DNA from: Rickettsiaceae bacterium
GTDB lineage: Bacteria > Pseudomonadota > Alphaproteobacteria > Rickettsiales > Rickettsiaceae
Reading direction: 5' to 3'
DNA: 7,578 nucleotides
NCBI GenBank assembly: GCA_017995275.1
Contig: JAGOJE010000046.1
Location: 1-7,578, forward strand
Numbering within the stretch: position 1 is the stretch's first letter; every line of letters begins with the position of its first letter. The notes below the pieces were generated by a model that searched no databases, had not been told where the DNA came from, and was given only the letters and a program-made list of their open reading frames with translations. Positions 1 through 5,956 of this stretch are shown piece by piece. A program made the translations under genes and the position numbers.

Positions 1-1123
1 TCATTAGAGCATTATTCTTGGCTTCTTCACTTACACCGGCTCTTAAAGCCTGCAAACACTCTTCTGGTTTTCCAGACCACACTGCATCTAATAAAGCTTT
101 ATCAGCAATTGAAGGTTTGTTTCTAGCCCCTTGATTGCTAATCTTATTACTGTTTGGGGGTTTATGATAAAGGCCAGCATCAAGAACCAATAATTGTTTG
201 TTGTGCACTTTTGTTGTAGGCTTTTTTATTCCTTCTGAAGAAGCATATGAATCAGTTTTTGCGACTTTATTAGTAAGTGGTTCATCTGGATTCTCATTCG
301 CGCGCTTTTTTGTTTCTAGGCAAAGGGAGTCTTTAGATGAATCTTGGTAAGTATTTGACTGTTTGTAACTGTCAACATTCCCATTTGAGACTCTGTTGAT
401 TATATCATCTCGCGCATTTGCTAATATTTCACTTGTGCGATGAAATACAAAAAAATTATTGATTTCTTGTTGAGTGTAGTGATCATGAATAAACTTATTA
501 GCAACTATCTTTTTCATTATAGTTTTAGCCTCTGTAGATAGATGGCCATATTCTGGAGTTGCTTTGAAGAATGCATTTTTACACCATTCATGCGCAGCTA
601 TATAAGCTTGCATCGTTGTCATTGGTCTCATATATTCTATACTGTCATCTATAGCACCATGTTCTATGAGTAATTTGGCAACTTCTATATTGCCACGCAT
701 ACAAGCGCGCTTAAGAACTGTCTCACCATTATGATCAAGCTTATTAACATCTGCATGATACTTTATTATGAGTGAATTAATATCTTCTGCATTTGCAAAC
801 TCACAAATTTTATGAAAAGTACAACCATAATTATTGCTGGAATAATTAACATCTGCACCTTTGACTACGAGAAGTCTGATAAGATGTATATTCTTTTGCG
901 CGCAAGCCTCATGGAGGGCTGACTTGCCATTATTATCATGATAATTAATATCCGCGCCTTCTTCTAACAAATATGGTATTATTTTATAATTTCTAGATTC
1001 AATAGCGCGTAGTAAAGCTAAACTTTTTGCTTCATTACTTACGTTTTCCGTTATAGCAGGCAAGGGGTTTCCAGGCCCTTCCAACCGTACTGGAGTTGTG
1101 TAGCACTGCGTGTTTTTAGACAT
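1..1123 (-). CDS. Ankyrin-repeat protein, C-terminus cut by the left window edge
   Basis: I translated this frame by hand: 374 codons are open from ATG at 1123 to the left edge with no stop, so the 3' end is missing. Four ankyrin-type repeats cover about residues 33-160, with typical pieces such as LLEEGADIN, SALHEACAQKN, LLVVKGADVN and VAKLLIEHGA. A helical non-repeat stretch follows (about 165-245), then a low-complexity polar linker (about 246-335) carrying a basic cluster, TKKRANENPDEPLTNKVAK. From about 340 a new ankyrin-like helix begins (ALLDAVWSGKPEECLQAL), so a second repeat block probably continues beyond the window. An AGG-containing Shine-Dalgarno lies just upstream (AGGTGG, 1126-1131). 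There is no signal peptide. Ankyrin repeats mediate protein-protein binding, and in intracellular bacteria such proteins are often secreted into the host. The partner and role here cannot be read from the sequence. Confidence 0.9.
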   Translation of the reverse strand, partial: MSKNTQCYTTPVRLEGPGNPLPAITENVSNEAKSLALLRAIESRNYKIIPYLLEEGADINYHDNNGKSALHEACAQKNIHLIRLLVVKGADVNYSSNNYGCTFHKICEFANAEDINSLIIKYHADVNKLDHNGETVLKRACMRGNIEVAKLLIEHGAIDDSIEYMRPMTTMQAYIAAHEWCKNAFFKATPEYGHLSTEAKTIMKKIVANKFIHDHYTQQEINNFFVFHRTSEILANARDDIINRVSNGNVDSYKQSNTYQDSSKDSLCLETKKRANENPDEPLTNKVAKTDSYASSEGIKKPTTKVHNKQLLVLDAGLYHKPPNSNKISNQGARNKPSIADKALLDAVWSGKPEECLQALRAGVSEEAKNNALM

Positions 1124-1415
1124 TTCCACCTAATATTAAAGTTATAATTTCATAAACTCTTTGCATTGCGCAATCGTTATAATAGCTTTATTAAATTCTT
1201 CAAGAGAGAATTTTTCGAAGAGTTTGTGGTTGCGAGGTTAGCTCTTTTTATCCCTAGATCACACCTTCCTCTTACTTCAAGACTTCAGAGTAGTAGGCTC
1301 AAAATTTAAAAGTAACCATAGATTATTTACTTTTGTGATTTTATCAAAATGGTTGCATTTCTTTTCTGCTATTGCTAGGATATCTCAGTTTTACTTAACA
1401 GATAAGACAAGAGAT
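1124..1415. other. Divergent intergenic region between the ankyrin gene and the LuxR-type regulator
   Basis: This AT-rich spacer should hold the promoters of both divergent genes. TATAAT hexamers occur on the plus strand at 1143-1148 and 1178-1183, but neither has a convincing -35 box at 16-18 bases, so I do not call a promoter. A perfect 10-bp palindrome, ATTGCGCAAT, lies at 1165-1174. No tRNA, hairpin terminator or further gene is visible. The plus-strand frame of the downstream gene stays open back to a GTG at 1335, so up to 81 bases of this spacer could be coding. Confidence 0.5.
1126..1131 (-). promoter_or_regulatory. Ribosome binding site of the left ankyrin gene
   Basis: On the minus strand AGGTGG precedes the ATG at 1123; the AGG part sits five bases from the start codon. 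It supports this ATG as the true start. Confidence 0.55.
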
Positions 1416-3392
1416 ATGGGAACAAACATACAACGGAATAATCACGAAGAAATATATAAGAACCATCTAACGAATGTAGCGGGAATAAGATTTACATCTA
1501 GAGAATGCGACATCATGTCATGCATAGTAAATACAAGGGGAGAGAAAAAAATTGCTTCTATATGTTCAATTTCACCAAAAACTGTAAGTGTACATATTTA
1601 TAATATAATGAACAAACTACAATGCAATTCAAGAGAACAAATAGTAGATTTCATTGAAATGTCTGGAAAAATTAGATTATTTAGAGAATATTACAGTCAC
1701 CTTTTGGCTCGTCATTATTTCAATGTAAGCCTGATAAAAATCTCCAAACTTATTCCCAAAAACTCCATTTTATATATTGATGCAAGAGCGCTGCTAGAAA
1801 ACCCTCAGCTCGATCATGCTATAACTAAGGACCTAGCCCAAGCTGGAATAAAGGTACTAAAAGACCACAAAAACATCGAAGAAACTATAGATGTAAGTAA
1901 AATGAAGAAAGAAAAATACTACGAAGACTTACTATTGTTATTAGACGACATTTATCGATCGAGTAAATTAAGCGCAATAATTTCAGAATTCAAAACAAAT
2001 CTACTATCTACAGAAGAATTATCAATAGGGCCCATAATTGCTCTTTCTGATGACTCAAAAAGACAAATATTTACCCACAAAAAACACTACACTATTCTAG
2101 CTGCAATAATTATAGCTATAGCTACAGCAATATACACAAGCACTAGCGATAAATATATCTTGGACCAAACTTCAATAGAAAATGCAATAAAAGACCTTGA
2201 AAGCTTCGTTGAAATATCTAAAACCAATAATTTCACAGCTAACAACATGGATAAAGAGACTCTTAGCAAGAACCAAAGTCTGATAAAAAAAGTAGAAAGT
2301 CTAAGTAATTGTAGAAATATGAAATCAACCCAGGAATATCTAGCAAAAGCAGAGATGTCACCTGAATTTATACTTAGCTACATGCATGGATTACAAGCCT
2401 TGGCATCTTATTATATGTATCACCAGCACGATGGAAGTAAAGCTGAAGAGGTTCTTCTACATGCAAAATATATAGCTGAAAATTATGTAAGCAAGCTTAA
2501 CAAAGTACGAGTTGATTTTGACAAGCTTGCCCCAGAAGAAATTCTGTCTGAAATGCAAATCATCAAACACCTCCCTCAGATGTACACCCGAGTTATATAT
2601 TCATTAGGGAGAACAAGTATATATACTAAAAAATTTGATGATGGAAAAAAATATTTTAAGATCTCAAAATATTTGGGCAAAAAACTTGGCATTTTTGAAG
2701 GACATTTAAGCGATACCGCTGGATTACTTGCCATTGAAATAAAAAAAGATGTGGATGTAACAAAAGCGGAAGAAGAAGTCATAAGGCTGCGAAAGTTAAT
2801 TGCTTCATTTGAAGAAGTTAGGAGAGATGACAATCAATATATCTTAGATTACAATCCAAATTTACAAGTGCAGCAGATTGTAATCCCCACTGAGAGTAGA
2901 TATAGCATCACATATTACTATAATAATATACTCAAAATTTATAGCCATTTGATCTTAGTGGATAAGGAAGAAAATATTCTAAAAGAAGATCTAAAACTAG
3001 CCAATATATCAATAGAGGCAGATCAAGCCTCAAAATCAGGAGCATCTAGACAAAGAGCCTATTTTTATAACAGCCTTGCTACATGTGTATTATCTCTATT
3101 CGACAGAGGTTATAGAAAAACATTCACAAGCAAAACAGCTGCTAAAATAGCAAATAGTGAATATATAGATGATCTAGATGTGGCCCTTAAACTATACGAA
3201 CTTGCTAAAGCAGCTAGCAGAGAGGCGGATTATACAAAGGCAGATGCATATGATGGAGCTATAAAAGTTCTAGAAAGAAAGATGCAAACATATTCCCCAG
3301 AAGAAACTGAAAAAGAAGAGATCATTGAAAAAATTAGAGAATATGAAGAACACCGCAACCTTCTAAACAAAGCATTATTTAGAAATGGGTAA
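1416..3392 (+). CDS. Membrane-anchored LuxR-type regulator with TPR-like C-terminal half
   Basis: From ATG 1416 the protein has 658 residues. Residues about 24-80 match the GerE/LuxR helix-turn-helix: FTSREC, then KKIASICSISPKTVSVH and NIMNKLQCNSRE, with the conserved T/RE, IA, IS, TV, H, N-I, KL and R positions. A cytoplasmic linker (about 81-225) has no family I recognise. One hydrophobic segment (about 226-241, ILAAIIIAIATAIY) is preceded by basic residues (SKRQ, HKKHY) and followed by acidic ones, which predicts N-terminus inside and C-terminus in the periplasm. The remaining ~415 residues are helical, with TPR-like pairs near 393-425 (YSLGRTSIYTKKFDDGKKYF) and 548-623. By architecture it is a CadC/ToxR-like one-component regulator, but with a LuxR-type DNA-binding domain placed N-terminally. 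The frame also opens at GTG 1335 (685 residues), but no ribosome site precedes that codon; the ATG has only a weak AGAG. Signal and target genes are unknown. Confidence 0.85.
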   Translation: MGTNIQRNNHEEIYKNHLTNVAGIRFTSRECDIMSCIVNTRGEKKIASICSISPKTVSVHIYNIMNKLQCNSREQIVDFIEMSGKIRLFREYYSHLLARHYFNVSLIKISKLIPKNSILYIDARALLENPQLDHAITKDLAQAGIKVLKDHKNIEETIDVSKMKKEKYYEDLLLLLDDIYRSSKLSAIISEFKTNLLSTEELSIGPIIALSDDSKRQIFTHKKHYTILAAIIIAIATAIYTSTSDKYILDQTSIENAIKDLESFVEISKTNNFTANNMDKETLSKNQSLIKKVESLSNCRNMKSTQEYLAKAEMSPEFILSYMHGLQALASYYMYHQHDGSKAEEVLLHAKYIAENYVSKLNKVRVDFDKLAPEEILSEMQIIKHLPQMYTRVIYSLGRTSIYTKKFDDGKKYFKISKYLGKKLGIFEGHLSDTAGLLAIEIKKDVDVTKAEEEVIRLRKLIASFEEVRRDDNQYILDYNPNLQVQQIVIPTESRYSITYYYNNILKIYSHLILVDKEENILKEDLKLANISIEADQASKSGASRQRAYFYNSLATCVLSLFDRGYRKTFTSKTAAKIANSEYIDDLDVALKLYELAKAASREADYTKADAYDGAIKVLERKMQTYSPEETEKEEIIEKIREYEEHRNLLNKALFRNG

Positions 3393-3430
3393 TATGGAAA
3401 ATCATAGTATAGGGGGGAGCTACAGCAAGT

Positions 3431-3490
3431 CGTGATCAGGGATCCGGCATTTTGATCCTAGATTCCTTGCCTTAAGCCCAAATGACAAAG
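3431..3490. repeat. Degenerate palindromic intergenic repeat-like stretch
   Basis: The spacer holds three GATC words within 24 bases (3434, 3441, 3454) in the arrangement GGATCC-GGCATTTT-GATCC, followed by GATTCC and, further on, AATGACAAAG. From memory this resembles dispersed palindromic elements common in Rickettsiales and related genomes (GGATCC...TTTTGATCC...GGATTCC...AATGAC). The inverted arms are short and eroded here. With a single copy in the window, its repeat nature cannot be shown from the window alone. Confidence 0.4.
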
Positions 3491-3513
3491 GGGGCACGCC
3501 ATGATACCCCCTT
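3488..3513. terminator. GC-rich hairpin between convergent genes, possible bidirectional terminator
   Basis: AAGGGGG (3488-3494) and CCCCCTT (3507-3513) form a perfect 7-bp stem with a 12-base loop. It lies about 95 bases after the LuxR-type gene and 25 bases after the 3' end of the convergent minus-strand gene. Neither side has a long T run (TTAG on plus, TTTG on minus), so intrinsic termination would be weak. It may be part of the adjacent palindromic repeat. Confidence 0.45.
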
Positions 3514-3537
3514 AGATATACAATATAGATATTACTA

Positions 3538-4143
3538 CTATTTTTTATGCCAGTTGAATTCATCACCAGGAACAGGACATGATACAGCATCTAGAATCCA
3601 GTTTTCTCCATGTTTAATCATCCTATATTTTATAGTCTGCTTAGAAGAAGATGAATACTCGTCACACTCTATGATTGCCAGATGCTCTGTCTGCTCAATA
3701 GTCTTATAGGTTAAACCACGTGGATGAACTTGAGCACAAATTAGTGGGTCGTAATCTATCCCACAAACTGTACCTTCATCATACTTATATTTTTTACCGC
3801 AGTTTTTATGTACAGCTTCTTCCTCTTTCCTAGCAAATTCACTTATAAGCTCCTTAGAAAACAAATCATGGTACTTTTCTGTTTCCTTTGGAAGATGTAT
3901 ATTGTTAGGATTTTTTGTTATCACTCTAAATAGATTCTCATCAGCTTTATTAATCTGCAGAATTTTCTCTAAAGCCCTCTCTGGAGGCGTCAACTCTGCT
4001 GAGTCAGAAAAACTTGTCGACCTCACCTTCTTATATACAAAAAATGCCGCGTAAAGAGCAAGCACCAGAATTACTAATTTTACAACTTTTCTACCGCAGC
4101 TACTACCTTCATGATTATCACACTTTTGATTTTTACGCATCAT
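3538..4143 (-). CDS. Membrane-anchored hypothetical protein, DUF3828/NTF2-like
   Basis: The product has 201 residues: a short basic N-terminal tail, one transmembrane segment (about 20-37, VVKLVILVLALYAAFFVY), then a soluble domain likely in the periplasm. The soluble part resembles DUF3828-type NTF2-like domains: an early helix (ERALEKILQINKADENLF), a middle FSKELISEFARKEEEA helix, a DYDPLICAQ stretch, and a final strand pair YRMIKHGENWILDAV. That family call is from pattern memory and is tentative. Five cysteines (115, 127, 136, 160, 189) lie beyond the membrane segment, so disulphides are possible. Positive residues flank both ends of the segment, so topology is less certain than usual. 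GGAGG at 4146-4150 is only two bases from the first ATG but five from a second ATG at 4140, so the real start may be Met2. It follows bamE on the same strand after 89 bases. Function is unknown. Confidence 0.8.
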   Translation of the reverse strand: MMRKNQKCDNHEGSSCGRKVVKLVILVLALYAAFFVYKKVRSTSFSDSAELTPPERALEKILQINKADENLFRVITKNPNNIHLPKETEKYHDLFSKELISEFARKEEEAVHKNCGKKYKYDEGTVCGIDYDPLICAQVHPRGLTYKTIEQTEHLAIIECDEYSSSSKQTIKYRMIKHGENWILDAVSCPVPGDEFNWHKK

Positions 4144-4145
4144 AT

Positions 4146-4150
4146 CCTCC
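4146..4150 (-). promoter_or_regulatory. Ribosome binding site that favours the second Met of the downstream gene
   Basis: A perfect GGAGG on the minus strand is two bases from the ATG at 4143 but five bases from the adjacent ATG at 4140. The usual spacing favours initiation at 4140, giving a 200-residue protein. Confidence 0.6.
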
Positions 4151-4232
4151 GATTTTTTTGTTAACTAACCTTAACCATCTAATAACCCGCTAAGTGGCTA
4201 TCTGAAAGGCATAATAGACTATTTAATATCAA

Positions 4233-4679
4233 TTAGTCCAGATTCTTTTTTTTCTTTTTCTTTTTATTGAATTTTCCAAAATTCTTCATGAAATTTTGCA
4301 TATAAGTTTTTTCACTTCCTGGAGATTTTGTATATTCTTCAGAAACAACTATTCCATCTTCATGATTATCATTAAATACTTCTACTTCCGTCAGTTTATT
4401 ACCACTAAACACAAGTTTTACAACCCTCTGAGAAATAACCTTAGGATCAAACCAAGCCCTTGAGTACATCACCCTTTGAGCATAAAACCATGTATCTTTA
4501 CTGTAATCAGAAACTATTGTTGGAGTTCCTATCAACCCCACCACTTGCTCTTTCGTCATTTTTTTATTCATCAATTGCTCAACTTGGGCGTCCTCCACAA
4601 ACTGCCCTCTAGAGTATATAGTTTTGCACCCAGTTAGGGTCAACACGAGTAGTAATAGAGTGGCGTTAATGTATTTCAT
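4233..4679 (-). CDS. bamE: Outer membrane assembly lipoprotein BamE (SmpA/OmlA family)
   Basis: BamE is a small lipoprotein subunit of the BAM complex, which inserts beta-barrel proteins into the outer membrane. The 148-residue product starts with a lipoprotein signal peptide, MKYINATLLLLVLTLTGC, with lipobox LTGC and Cys18 as the lipidated residue. Family hallmarks follow: MTKEQVVGLIGTPTIVSDY, the DTWFYAQR strand, VVKLVFSGNKLTEVEVF, and the C-terminal TKSPGSEKTYMQNFMKNFGKF, which matches the TP-x-PG...NxGRF ending of alphaproteobacterial members. The extreme C-terminus is odd: after GKFN comes a run of seven lysines, then NLD, encoded by A-rich runs including A8. The gene is divergent from rpmF, across a 105-base promoter region. 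Its own ribosome site is weak (GGAC, six bases from the ATG). Confidence 0.9.
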   Translation of the reverse strand: MKYINATLLLLVLTLTGCKTIYSRGQFVEDAQVEQLMNKKMTKEQVVGLIGTPTIVSDYSKDTWFYAQRVMYSRAWFDPKVISQRVVKLVFSGNKLTEVEVFNDNHEDGIVVSEEYTKSPGSEKTYMQNFMKNFGKFNKKKKKKKNLD

Positions 4680-4730
4680 AAGATGTCCATTTCAAATATT
4701 TGTTAAAAATTATAGCTTTTCTCTGGAAAA

Positions 4731-4736
4731 TATAAT
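4731..4736 (+). promoter_or_regulatory. Predicted -10 element of the rpmF-fabH promoter
   Basis: A perfect TATAAT lies 49 bases upstream of the rpmF ATG, giving a leader of about 40 bases. No good -35 box sits at 16-18 bases. It occupies the same bases as the predicted bamE -10 on the other strand, so the two promoters would compete for polymerase. Confidence 0.4.
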
Positions 4737-4759
4737 ATATTACCTGCTCATTATGACAA
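4732..4759 (-). promoter_or_regulatory. Predicted sigma70-type promoter of bamE
   Basis: On the minus strand TTGTCA (4759-4754) is followed after 16 bases by TATTAT (4737-4732), each one mismatch from consensus. The predicted transcript would start near 4725 and leave a leader of about 45 bases. This is a prediction from sequence only. Confidence 0.45.
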
Positions 4760-4770
4760 GTTTTTTGTTT

Positions 4771-4776
4771 AAGGAG
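4771..4776 (+). promoter_or_regulatory. Ribosome binding site of rpmF
   Basis: AAGGAG lies eight bases before the ATG at 4785. It is the strongest plus-strand ribosome site in the window, as expected for a ribosomal protein. Confidence 0.75.
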
Positions 4777-4784
4777 TATAAAAA

Positions 4785-4988
4785 ATGGCTGTTCCAAAGA
4801 AAAAGACATCCAAATCTAAGCGCGATATGAGACGTTCTCACCACGCATTGTCTAAAGTAAATGTTGTTGTGGATTCACAAACAGGTGAATATAAACTACC
4901 TCACCACATTTCCTTAAAGGACGGAACTTACAATGGTAGGACTGTAGTAACAAGTAAAGAAGTGCCTGATACAGATTCAGACGAATAA
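4785..4988 (+). CDS. rpmF: 50S ribosomal protein L32 (bL32), zinc-ligand-free form
   Basis: bL32 is a small protein of the large ribosomal subunit. The 67-residue product opens with the family signature MAVPKKKTSKSKRDMRRSHH, rich in Lys and Arg for rRNA contact, followed by ALSKVNVVVDSQTGEYKLPH. In zinc-binding L32 the middle carries two Cys pairs forming a ribbon; here there is no cysteine at all (SQTGEYKLPH and SLKDGTYNGR occupy those positions), so this is the C-minus form, as in other rickettsial homologues as far as I recall. The acidic tail (VPDTDSDE) extends past the usual end. It is the first gene of a two-gene unit with fabH, eight bases downstream. Confidence 0.95.
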   Translation: MAVPKKKTSKSKRDMRRSHHALSKVNVVVDSQTGEYKLPHHISLKDGTYNGRTVVTSKEVPDTDSDE

Positions 4989-4996
4989 ATATTCAT

Positions 4997-5956
4997 ATGG
5001 CAAATATCATTGCGGGATGTGGATCCTACCTACCTAAAAGAGTTATAACAAACTCTGAGATGGTTCAAATTTTAGACGGAACCACTACTGAGGAGTGGAT
5101 TTTTTCCCGCACTGGTATAACACAACGCCATGTAGTAGCAGAAGGCGAATATACATCACATATGGCAGCTCATGCTTCGCTTAGGGCTATTGAAGATGCT
5201 GGGATCGACAAATCCGATATAGACCTTGTAATATTATGCACAACAACACCAGACTCTACATTCCCATCATCATCAGCAAAATTACAGGCTAATTTAGGTC
5301 TTCTAGGAATCCCGTCGTTTGATATTCAGGCAGTATGTTCTGGCTTCGTATATGGAATTCATATAGCTGATTGCATGATGAGTGCGGCTGGTTATAAGAC
5401 GGCTTTAATCGTTGGCGCAGAGACAATGTCTTCGATTTTAGATTGGAAAGATCGCTCTACTAGCATATTATTTGGCGATGGAGCTGGAGCGGTTATATTA
5501 AAAAAATCCACATCCGAATCAGGAATTATAGGAAGTATAATTCATTCGGATGGCACTTTGGGCGATATATTATACACAAATGGTGGAACTGCAAGTACTG
5601 GGAGATCCGGAGTTGTACATATGAATGGCCGCGAAGTATTCCGCCACGCGACACAAAAATTATGCGACATTTCTCTTGAAATACTTACGAAATACGGCAT
5701 CAAGGCAAATAATATCGATTATTTTGTTCCACATCAAGCAAATGTAAGAATAATAGACCACGTCGCTGAAAAGCTTGGTATAGAAGAATCGAAGATCATA
5801 AAAACTGTTGATAAACACGCAAATTGCTCTGCGGCATCTGTCCCCTTAGCGCTATCAGATCTTAAAAAATCAGGCCGATTGAAAAAAGGCGATATAATAC
5901 TAACAGCTGCAATAGGCGCTGGAATAACATGGGGAGCCAATCTACTTAGGTGGTAG
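4997..5956 (+). CDS. fabH: Beta-ketoacyl-ACP synthase III (KAS III)
   Basis: FabH condenses acetyl-CoA with malonyl-ACP, the first elongation step of type II fatty acid synthesis in the cytoplasm. The 319-residue product has the normal family length and the full thiolase-fold catalytic set: Cys114 in DIQAVCSGFVYG, His246 in VPHQANVRI, and Asn276 in HANCSAASVPLAL. Other signatures are WIFSRTGITQRH near the N-terminus, the FGDGAGAV loop (159-166) and the C-terminal GAGITWGA. Cys277 replaces the Thr more often seen in the HxNTSAAS motif. No Shine-Dalgarno precedes the ATG; translation probably couples to rpmF, whose stop is eight bases upstream. plsX, often located between these two genes, is absent. 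The 3' end overlaps the convergent ankyrin gene by 11 bases. Confidence 0.96.
   Translation: MANIIAGCGSYLPKRVITNSEMVQILDGTTTEEWIFSRTGITQRHVVAEGEYTSHMAAHASLRAIEDAGIDKSDIDLVILCTTTPDSTFPSSSAKLQANLGLLGIPSFDIQAVCSGFVYGIHIADCMMSAAGYKTALIVGAETMSSILDWKDRSTSILFGDGAGAVILKKSTSESGIIGSIIHSDGTLGDILYTNGGTASTGRSGVVHMNGREVFRHATQKLCDISLEILTKYGIKANNIDYFVPHQANVRIIDHVAEKLGIEESKIIKTVDKHANCSAASVPLALSDLKKSGRLKKGDIILTAAIGAGITWGANLLRW

Noticed and set aside
1335..1415. GTG at 1335 as the start of the LuxR-type regulator
   Set aside because: No Shine-Dalgarno precedes it, and the extra 27 residues add nothing to the HTH domain; ATG 1416 is preferred, although its own ribosome site is also weak.
1124..1415. tRNA or small RNA gene in the left spacer
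   Set aside because: No cloverleaf, GGTTCGAATC-type arm or hairpin with a T run could be found.
2087..2833. Open frames on the minus strand inside the LuxR-type gene (2087-2269 and 2576-2833)
   Set aside because: They lie fully antisense to a convincing coding frame, encode low-complexity hydrophobic or Ser-rich peptides and have no recognisable domain.
3482..3709. Plus-strand open frame overlapping the 3' end of the small membrane protein gene
   Set aside because: It is mostly antisense to the minus-strand gene, starts inside the repeat/hairpin region and shows no family features.
4213..4223. Palindrome AATAG-A-CTATT downstream of bamE as a terminator
   Set aside because: The stem is five bases, AT-rich and has a one-base loop, so it cannot form a stable hairpin.
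4624..4830. Plus-strand open frame spanning the bamE 5' end, the promoter region and the start of rpmF
   Set aside because: It is out of frame with rpmF, antisense to the bamE signal peptide and covers the predicted promoters; there is no ribosome site or domain.
5734..5940. Minus-strand open frame inside fabH
   Set aside because: It is a shadow of the well-supported fabH frame with no independent features.
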